Shown here: in pieces, positions 26,693 to 31,822 of the stretch
Position numbering within the stretch: the first letter of the stretch is position 1
How the letters are laid out: each line of letters starts with the position of its first letter
DNA from: CAYMUR01 sp964393615
GTDB lineage: Bacteria > Planctomycetota > Planctomycetia > Pirellulales > Pirellulaceae
Length of the DNA stretch: 31,822 bases
Reading direction: 5' to 3'
Assembly (NCBI GenBank): GCA_964393615.1
Contig: CAYMUR010000063.1
Location: 1-31,822, forward strand
Position numbers and translations under genes: made by a program
The notes under the pieces: model-generated
What the model was told of the DNA's origin: nothing
The model's input: only the letters and a program-made list of their open reading frames with translations
Database searches by the model: none

Positions 26693-28009
26693 CTACACGC
26701 CGGGCGTTGCAACCGGGGGAACCGCTAATTTCGCGGTCCAATCGTAGCTTGGCGGTGACAAGTCTTCTGTTGAGTGAATCGCCTGATCCCATTTGATCTT
26801 TCTGCCTGTATAGCTGGCCATCCGTCCCAGAATGGCCAGCATCGTGCTATGACACATGTACTCGCCGTTATTAAGGGGATTTCCCGTACGGATGCTATCG
26901 AACAACTCGTCATGTTCGGCCTGATGCATCTGCTGGCCTTGGGGACCGCTATACTTCCACTTCACATTTCCCTGTTCGTCACGAATGATTCCTTTCTCTA
27001 CGTCGCAGACGCCCTCGCTACCAATGATCTCTGTTGAAATATCATTGGCGCAACCGTTTTGTTGTCGACAGTAATGAAAATGTTTGAGGCCTCCCGCATG
27101 TTGGTAAATCACAGCATGGTGGTCGAAAATGGTGCCGAGTTCTGGCCCTTGACGCGATTGCAGACCTCCTAAACTGGTTGCCGACTCAGGTGGCTCGTCG
27201 TCTAAAGCCCACGCCGCTTTGTCCAGACTGTGGATCGCTTGCTCAACAATATGGTCACCAGACAGCCACGTGAACCAGTACCAGTTCCGCATTTGCCACT
27301 CCATATCTTCCCAACCGTCCTGGCGTCGCATTGGCCACACCTTACCAGGCCGAGACGAGTTATAGGCAGAACGCAGGGCGGTCATGCGGCCAACTGCACC
27401 GTCATGAACTTGTTTCATGGTAGCACGGACTCTTGCATCATAGCGCCAACACAATCCCGAGACGACTGATAATCCACGTTCCTGAGCACTCTGGCAAGCC
27501 TCTCGAACTTTCTTGACACCCATTGCGTCGACCGCGATCGGTTTTTCGGCAAATACATGTTTCCCTGCATCAATGCAAGCCTGCAGATGTTGTGGTCGAA
27601 AATGCGGAGGAGTCGCCAATAATACAACGTCCACATCACTGTCGATTACCTGTTGGAAGGCGTCGAACCCGACAAAACAGCGCTGTTTAGGAACATCGAT
27701 CCGGTCCGCTACTTCACCGGCATTCTGCTCGAAAACTTGTAGGGTGGATTCAATTTGGTCGGCAAACGCGTCCCCCAGGGCAACCAGCCGGGTATTCGCA
27801 TCCGCCATGAGAGCTTGTACTGCGGCACCACGACCTCGTCCTCCACAGCCGACAAGACCAACACGAATCGTGTCATCTGTCGTTGGTGCCGCGCAGGTCG
27901 ACTCGTTGTGTAAGGCCAGGCTCGCACCAACAGCTGCCGTTGCCGTGTTCTTGATGAATCGGCGGCGCGAAGTTGGATTGAAGCCAGGTTCATTCGTTGT
28001 TGTATGCAT
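26693..28009 (-). CDS. Tat-exported Gfo/Idh/MocA family oxidoreductase
   Basis: The 438-residue protein begins with a Tat signal (TSRRRFIKNTATAAVGASLAL). A Rossmann domain follows with GLVGCGGRGRG (GCGGRG at residues 54-59) and the family's EKP motif at 155-157 (VFAEKPIAV). The C-terminal alpha/beta domain has HIVEQAIHSLDKAAW, where the H/D residues near the nicotinamide are expected. Family members oxidise or isomerise sugars and cyclitols with NAD(P). Planctomycetes have many copies with Tat signals, which implies folding with the cofactor before export. GGAG lies about 8 nt before the ATG. The gene begins 17 bp after the stop of the TIM-barrel gene, so the two almost certainly share a transcript. 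The substrate is unknown. Confidence 0.9.
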   Translation of the reverse strand: MHTTTNEPGFNPTSRRRFIKNTATAAVGASLALHNESTCAAPTTDDTIRVGLVGCGGRGRGAAVQALMADANTRLVALGDAFADQIESTLQVFEQNAGEVADRIDVPKQRCFVGFDAFQQVIDSDVDVVLLATPPHFRPQHLQACIDAGKHVFAEKPIAVDAMGVKKVREACQSAQERGLSVVSGLCWRYDARVRATMKQVHDGAVGRMTALRSAYNSSRPGKVWPMRRQDGWEDMEWQMRNWYWFTWLSGDHIVEQAIHSLDKAAWALDDEPPESATSLGGLQSRQGPELGTIFDHHAVIYQHAGGLKHFHYCRQQNGCANDISTEIIGSEGVCDVEKGIIRDEQGNVKWKYSGPQGQQMHQAEHDELFDSIRTGNPLNNGEYMCHSTMLAILGRMASYTGRKIKWDQAIHSTEDLSPPSYDWTAKLAVPPVATPGV

Positions 28010-28026
28010 GCATTTTTCTCCACGGT

Positions 28027-28954
28027 TTAAGTCAGCTGCAGTACCTTGTCCATGCGCTCCGCAATGTCCGCCAAACGTTGGCGATCACCCCCGGTCACCT
28101 CGGCCGTCGCCCAACCGGTAGTATAGCCTATATCAGCCAGTGCCTGCCGAACGGCGGGCCAATCACAATCACCCTCACCAATCTCCACATTGAAACCTTT
28201 TCGGGGCCCTTCGTTATTTTGTTTTTTACGGCTGTATTCTTTAATGTCCAACTTGACGATCCGATTGCCAAGAATACGAATCCATTGATCAGGCCAACCG
28301 ATGCGCACGATATTCCCCACGTCAAAGTAAACACCCACTGCCGGGCTCTGCATTTCATCGATAAACCGTGCCATCTCCAAGGGGCTGAGCAGAAAATTAT
28401 TCCAGACATTTTCCACCAGTAAACGAACGCCATGTTTCTCAGCGTAAGGCAACGCAACTTTAATACGTTCTTGCTGTTGCCGGTAAACTTTGTCGTAGGG
28501 GTTTGCCTTGTCGACTTTTCCTGCAACAACCAAAACACTGGTTGCTCCGTAAAATTTGGCGTTGTCGATAGCGCTCATCAGATCCGGTTTACTGCTGTTA
28601 AGAAACCCATGGACCAATACATCCGTTGCTTCGATAGCCGCTCGGACTTCGTGGCGATTGATCTTGGTTGTGACATGTATTTCGGTACCGTCAAATCCCA
28701 GGTCGGCTAACATCTTGAATTTATCTAGTACCGAGAGATCTTCCTTAATCATGTGGTATTTGACTGCCTTGCGGATTCTTCCGGATGGCGTATTTACTGC
28801 CGTTGAATGGGCGTCGTCTGAGCAATAGCTGGCTGCTCGTGGGCGGCGAGAAGATGTCGAAGTCGAAGCTCACGGGCATCGNNNNNNNNNNCGTTGTGGC
28901 CAATCCAGCGGAGGCGGCATCACGGAGGAAACGTCTTCTTGATAAGTGGTTCAT
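28027..28954 (-). CDS. Exported sugar phosphate isomerase/epimerase-like TIM barrel, interrupted by assembly gap
   Basis: The body (28027 to about 28776) is an AP-endonuclease-2-like TIM barrel of the sugar isomerase/epimerase family: FDGTEIHVTT, LVENVWNNFLLS (metal-ligand Glu), GVYFDVGN (metal-ligand Asp) and IVKLDIKEYS. The coding frame extends upstream of the first Met at 28752 as RKAVKYHMIKEDLS, the usual family N-terminus. Beyond the Ns the same strand encodes a Tat signal (start ATG at 28954, SRRRFLRDAASAG). The two parts therefore belong to one exported protein, but they are split by 10 Ns and by a segment with an in-frame stop (28870-28872) that resembles an unrelated gene. As assembled the gene is broken; in the organism it is probably intact. 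It is the first gene of the pair with the Gfo/Idh/MocA gene and likely acts on the same sugar. Confidence 0.8.
28827..28881 (+). pseudogene. Fragment resembling methionyl-tRNA synthetase KMSKS region (probable chimeric sequence)
   Basis: In the plus-strand frame these bases read SWLLVGGEKMSKSKLTGI and then run into the Ns. KMSKS preceded by WLLVGGE is the signature loop of class I aminoacyl-tRNA synthetases, and this form fits bacterial MetRS best in my judgement. The segment is GC-richer than its surroundings and lies inside the minus-strand TIM-barrel gene, where it introduces an in-frame stop. It does not continue on the other side of the gap. A misjoined contig end is the simplest reading. 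Confidence 0.6.
28882..28891. other. Assembly gap (10 N)
   Basis: Ten undetermined bases. The round number suggests a scaffolding placeholder, so the true distance between the flanks is unknown. Confidence 0.98.
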
Positions 28955-29147
28955 GATTTTCTTGTGGATAACACTTGTTCGGATTGTTACTTCTCTAAAA
29001 TTACAAAGCATTCAGGAATCGGTATTTTCTTGTCACCAGGCAGAAATAGACGTCTGACTAAATTCGATGGCTCCCATTTGCGTGGCGAACCAGGTATTCC
29101 GGAAGACATAGCACAAGCAAGTCTTCGACATTTGCTGTCTGACAACA

Positions 29148-29185
29148 AGTATTATTCTAGTCACTAAGTATTATTCTAGTCACTA
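29148..29185 (+). repeat. Perfect 19-bp tandem duplication
   Basis: AGTATTATTCTAGTCACTA occurs twice with no gap (29148-29166 and 29167-29185). It is AT-rich, contains CTAG, and sits in an intergenic region. Confidence 0.92.
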
Positions 29186-29330
29186 GATGGCCCTGAACGC
29201 CGTGTGACAACCACAAAGACTTCATCTACATGCCGACTAAACTATTCGGCCACGCTACAATGTCACCTTTGTCGAGCCTGATTTTGTTACCCGCTATCTT
29301 TGTCCTGGTGCGTCAAATCGGTGGGGACAT

Positions 29331-29360
29331 TGCTGCGGTTGCCCGGGTGACACCGCAGCA
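29331..29360 (-). terminator. Strong hairpin downstream of amidohydrolase gene
   Basis: TGCTGCGGT (29331-29339) pairs perfectly over 9 bp with ACCGCAGCA (29352-29360); the 12-nt loop contains CCCGGG. It begins about 38 bp after the amidohydrolase stop. No U-run follows, so it would be a non-canonical terminator or a 3'-end protecting stem. Confidence 0.45.
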
Positions 29361-29397
29361 GCATTCGCTGACAAAGAGGGATGCCGGTGATTCGACT

Positions 29398-30567
29398 TTA
29401 CCCCGCTGGCGCCGGCTTGTTGGCCACACCAACCTGTCTACCGTTGCGAAAAATAAATCGCGGTTCGAGTTGTACACCACCAATTTCTGTTTCACCAAAA
29501 GAATCGGTCATTTCGAACGAACCCTCCATCATTTCGACGACGACAATGTCCGCCGCCGCACCATCCTTGAGTGTACCGATCTTGTCCTCCATCTTTAGAA
29601 ACTGCGCCGGGATCGTGGTGACGCGCCGGACCGCCTCGTCGAGCTCCATGCCCAAATGCAGGAACTTGTTGATCGTCGTGACGAGATCAAAGACGGGACC
29701 GTTCAGGTTGTAAGCATGAAGATCACTGCTAATCGTGTGAGGAATCACTCCCTGGCTCATTGCCGCCCTGGCTACCTCGTACGTGAAGCTTCCCTGGCCA
29801 TGGCCAATATCCAGTAACAGACCTTCATCCACCTTCTTGCGAATTTCAGGCAGGACTTTCATCTCCGAGTCGAGTATGCCACAACGGTGACCGTGAAAGG
29901 AGTGCGTGAGTACGTCACCGGGCCGCAATTCATTAAGTACTTGTGGCATGGTGAGGCTGGAGAGAGGCGTGTGAATCATCAATGGAAGCCCGACCGCATC
30001 GGCCGCTTCACGCGCCCTTAGCAGAGCCGGCATTTCATTCTTTCCACCAGCTGCGAGGTTGTCTGAGAGGCGGATTTTAATGCCGAGAATTTTATCCCGA
30101 TTCGCTTCGATCACTCTTGTCGCTTCCTTGACGTCAACATAGCGCAGGTCTTCGAGTTCACCTATCTCAATGCCCGACATCGCATTGGGAACCAGACCGA
30201 GAGCCGAAATGTTTAACATTGCAAACAGCCGTGTCTGCGAAACATCAATCACAAACTGCCGAAAACCAGGGAACGTTAATGCACCAGCAGAGCCAGCATC
30301 GAGTGCGGTCGTGACACCACGTCCGAGACACGTTGGATCGACATCGATTCCGTAATGCGTCACGCCGGAGAAAACATGGACGTGCAGATCAATGAATCCT
30401 GGCATCACGTATAAACCAGAGACATCCAGCACTCGCCGTGCCGTGGCACCGCTATTGGCATCAAGCACCGAAGCAATCATCGGTCCGGTTACACCTAGAT
30501 CACCAATTCTGTGTAAATTTGTCGTCGGATCGAGAAGAATACCATTCTTAAGCAACAGATCATACAT
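29398..30567 (-). CDS. Amidohydrolase/deacetylase family metallohydrolase
   Basis: The 389-residue protein has the full amidohydrolase-superfamily metal site. H62-V-H64 is in FIDLHVHVF, the probable carbamylated K164 is in LGIKIRLSD, and H199 is in LMIHTPLSS. H222 is in LTHSFHG and D282 is in SSDLHAYN. This is the dihydroorotase-like binuclear pattern. The closest subgroup appears to be 'amidohydrolase/deacetylase' enzymes (the EF_0837/Atu3266 type), which hydrolyse amides or esters of small acids. N- and C-terminal strands form the usual small beta domain (LLLKNGILLDPT; AADIVVVE). No signal peptide, so cytoplasmic. The RBS is weak. It is separated from the sugar cluster by a hairpin and 440 bp and is divergent from the sulfatase. 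Confidence 0.9.
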   Translation of the reverse strand: MYDLLLKNGILLDPTTNLHRIGDLGVTGPMIASVLDANSGATARRVLDVSGLYVMPGFIDLHVHVFSGVTHYGIDVDPTCLGRGVTTALDAGSAGALTFPGFRQFVIDVSQTRLFAMLNISALGLVPNAMSGIEIGELEDLRYVDVKEATRVIEANRDKILGIKIRLSDNLAAGGKNEMPALLRAREAADAVGLPLMIHTPLSSLTMPQVLNELRPGDVLTHSFHGHRCGILDSEMKVLPEIRKKVDEGLLLDIGHGQGSFTYEVARAAMSQGVIPHTISSDLHAYNLNGPVFDLVTTINKFLHLGMELDEAVRRVTTIPAQFLKMEDKIGTLKDGAAADIVVVEMMEGSFEMTDSFGETEIGGVQLEPRFIFRNGRQVGVANKPAPAG

Positions 30568-30837
30568 GGTGATGTACTTGTCTAGGTGCGTCCAATCGAG
30601 TCAGAGCCTCGGTGTCCAAGGCAGGTAGCTATACCGCTCCGGGTCACAAGTCTACTGAAATTCTATTGCAGTGCATACCGCACAACATTTTTTCGGATGC
30701 GACGGTTTTACTGCGCCTGGTTTTTTCCTTGTCCTGAACCGAGCCGCTGCCCGCTTTCGTAATAGGATCATGTGTCGGTGTAGCATCGCTCGCCAACCAC
30801 AGGACCGCAAGCCAAATGAAATGACTGACGTAGACAG

Positions 30838-30895
30838 GGCCTGTTTCTGACAACCTTCTGTAGGTCCTTGGCGGCGGCCGTCTCAGAAACAGGCC
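30838..30895. repeat. 13-bp perfect inverted repeat (58-bp element)
   Basis: GGCCTGTTTCTGA at 30838-30850 is the exact reverse complement of TCAGAAACAGGCC at 30883-30895; the 32-bp interior is GC-rich (GGCGGCGGCC). It could be a hairpin in RNA, a small mobile-element remnant made of two terminal repeats, or a protein-binding site. No target duplication was evident by eye. Confidence 0.85.
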
Positions 30896-31018
30896 GCGGT
30901 TGCCGTCACCGTCAGATACCGTTGAGGCAAAACGCTGCGTGGTTTGCGAACTTTACGGCGGCCCGATACAATGTGAAGGCTCCGCATCGCAGCAACGATT
31001 AGGGAGATTCAGGTCGCT

Positions 31019-31086
31019 ATGAAATATTTTTGCTGGCAGCCATTCTCGTTTCATCAGTATCCCCGCCAGTATATTCTGGTGCCTGA
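31019..31086 (+). pseudogene. Frameshifted signal-peptide remnant
   Basis: An ATG at 31019 with GGGAG upstream starts MKYF. If one T is added to the T5 run, the frame continues as LLAAILVSSVSPPVYSGA and stops at TGA 31084-31086. This looks like a Sec signal peptide and cleavage site with nothing after it. It may be the broken 5' end of a lost secreted-protein gene just upstream of the sulfatase. As sequenced, the ATG frame ends after 32 codons without signal character. Confidence 0.4.
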
Positions 31087-31137
31087 ACAACAGCGCTCTT
31101 GCATTCCTTTTTTCTAAACACGCTGGCGAACAAAGAC

Positions 31138-31822
31138 ATGATCAAAAAGAAAAAACTGCTGGCCGTCACTATCAGTTTCATCATTCTGTCCGTTTTCATT
31201 CAACCAGCAGATTCCGCAAGTCGTTCCGCAAACAGCAAGCCTAACTTTGTTGTGTTCCTGACCGATGATCAAGGCTGGGGGGATTTGGGTTGCTACGGCC
31301 ACCCGCTCATCCAATCACCTAATCTCGACAAGTTCGCTCAACAAGGAATGCGGTTCACGCAATGCTACGCGGCATGTAGTGTCTGCTCTCCGTCTCGTTC
31401 GTCGATCCTCACCGGTCGGACGCCGTATCGCAACGGGGTGTGGCGTTGGATTCCCAGTGGTAGCCGATATCACTTGCGAATTAGCGAAATCACGATCACG
31501 CAGCTTTTGCACGATCGTGGTTACGCGACTTGCCACGCCGGCAAATGGCACTTGAACGGCAAGTTCAATTCAGCCGCCCAACCTCAGCCGAACGACCACG
31601 GTTACGATTGGTGGTTGGCCACTCAGAACAATGCCGCTCCGCACCATTTGAATCCGACGAATTACGTGCAAAACGGCAAAGCCATCGGACGCATCGAGGG
31701 GACATCTTCTTCGATCGCCGTCAACGAAGCCGTCAACTGGCTGAAGAACAAGCAACCACAGGACAAACCATTTTTCATTACCATTTGGACACACGAGCCG
31801 CATTTGCCCATTGAATCGGCAG
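31138..31822 (+). CDS. Type I sulfatase (arylsulfatase family), 3' truncated by window
   Basis: The first 228 residues are present. A signal peptide (MIKKKKLLAVTISFIILSVF, likely cut near DSA) is followed by NFVVFLTDDQGWGDLGCYG, with calcium ligands D43-D44. The sulfatase signature C83-S-P-S-R87 is in CSPSRSSILTGR. C83 is the residue converted to formylglycine, and a separate maturase would be needed. HAGKWHL, shortly after, supplies the conserved Lys/His of the sulfate-binding site. It removes sulfate esters from a sugar or aryl substrate outside the cytoplasm. Family members are usually 450-550 residues, so about half is missing beyond the window edge. The RBS is weak. It is divergent from the amidohydrolase gene and next to the carbohydrate cluster, which fits use of sulfated polysaccharides. 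Confidence 0.93.
   Translation, partial: MIKKKKLLAVTISFIILSVFIQPADSASRSANSKPNFVVFLTDDQGWGDLGCYGHPLIQSPNLDKFAQQGMRFTQCYAACSVCSPSRSSILTGRTPYRNGVWRWIPSGSRYHLRISEITITQLLHDRGYATCHAGKWHLNGKFNSAAQPQPNDHGYDWWLATQNNAAPHHLNPTNYVQNGKAIGRIEGTSSSIAVNEAVNWLKNKQPQDKPFFITIWTHEPHLPIESA

Larger units (their letters stand above)
28955..29397. other. Intergenic stretch with tandem repeat and hairpin
   Basis: About 440 bp between the start of the TIM-barrel gene and the stop of the amidohydrolase gene (both minus strand). No gene is supported. It contains the 19-bp tandem repeat at 29148-29185 and the hairpin at 29331-29360. Promoters for the TIM-barrel/Gfo pair should lie here. Confidence 0.5.
30568..31137. other. 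Divergent intergenic region with inverted repeat and decayed signal peptide
   Basis: About 570 bp between the amidohydrolase start (-) and sulfatase start (+). It holds the 13-bp inverted repeat at 30838-30895 and a frameshifted signal-peptide-like fragment at 31019-31086, both listed separately. A minus-strand frame of 69 codons (30644-30853) begins inside the inverted repeat and has no recognisable content; it is not called. Confidence 0.5.

Noticed and set aside
30644..30853. Minus-strand 69-codon frame that starts inside the 13-bp inverted repeat, considered as a mobile-element protein.
   Set aside because: No similarity I recognise and no RBS; overlap with the repeat is likely coincidental.

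Overview
The window looks like a piece of a planctomycete genome, probably in or near the Pirellulales. The evidence is a DUF1559 protein with a pilin-like N-terminus and an H-X9-DG tail, a PA14/multi-CxxCH/beta-propeller protein, Tat-exported Gfo/Idh/MocA and TIM-barrel proteins, a sulfatase, and long spacers between genes. A run of 10 Ns at 28882-28891, flanked on one side by sequence that does not belong to the surrounding gene, suggests a scaffold from a draft or metagenome assembly. I see no rRNA, tRNA, CRISPR array, complete insertion sequence or prophage.

Layout. 1-6.5 kb: a DUF1559 protein (+, possibly cut by the window edge), a small lipoprotein (-), an AstE/AspA-type zinc deacylase (+), a secreted TIM-barrel protein with a C-terminal carbohydrate-binding-like domain (-), and a small secreted cytochrome c with a C-terminal CxxCH (-). 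7.1-11.1 kb: an NAD-dependent epimerase/dehydratase (+) converges with a minus-strand run of GNAT acetyltransferase, exported FMN-dependent alpha-hydroxy-acid dehydrogenase and zinc-dependent alcohol dehydrogenase. This looks like small polyol or hydroxy-acid redox metabolism. 12.1-22.9 kb: two very large plus-strand genes, a 2050-residue multipass membrane protein of unknown function and a 1429-residue exported protein with PA14, five CxxCH sites and a beta-propeller. 23.3-29 kb: a minus-strand carbohydrate cluster with two Asp-box propeller proteins, a Tat-signal Gfo/Idh/MocA oxidoreductase and a Tat-signal sugar-phosphate-isomerase-like TIM barrel. The last of these is broken by the assembly gap. 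29.4-31.8 kb: an amidohydrolase/deacetylase-type metallohydrolase (-) and the 5' part of a type I sulfatase (+) that runs off the window.

How the genes may work together (inference). Much of the window encodes extracytoplasmic breakdown and oxidation of complex carbohydrate: sulfate removal, glycan-binding or cleaving propellers, sugar oxidation and isomerisation outside the cytoplasm, and multiheme proteins that could receive electrons. The best candidate for something undescribed is the adjacent pair of giant genes at 12-23 kb. The clearest anomaly is the 16-residue class I aminoacyl-tRNA synthetase signature (LLVGGEKMSKSKLTGI) stuck to the N-gap inside the TIM-barrel gene, which is most easily explained as an assembly chimera. 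Several long spacers carry short tandem repeats, hairpins or decayed coding fragments.
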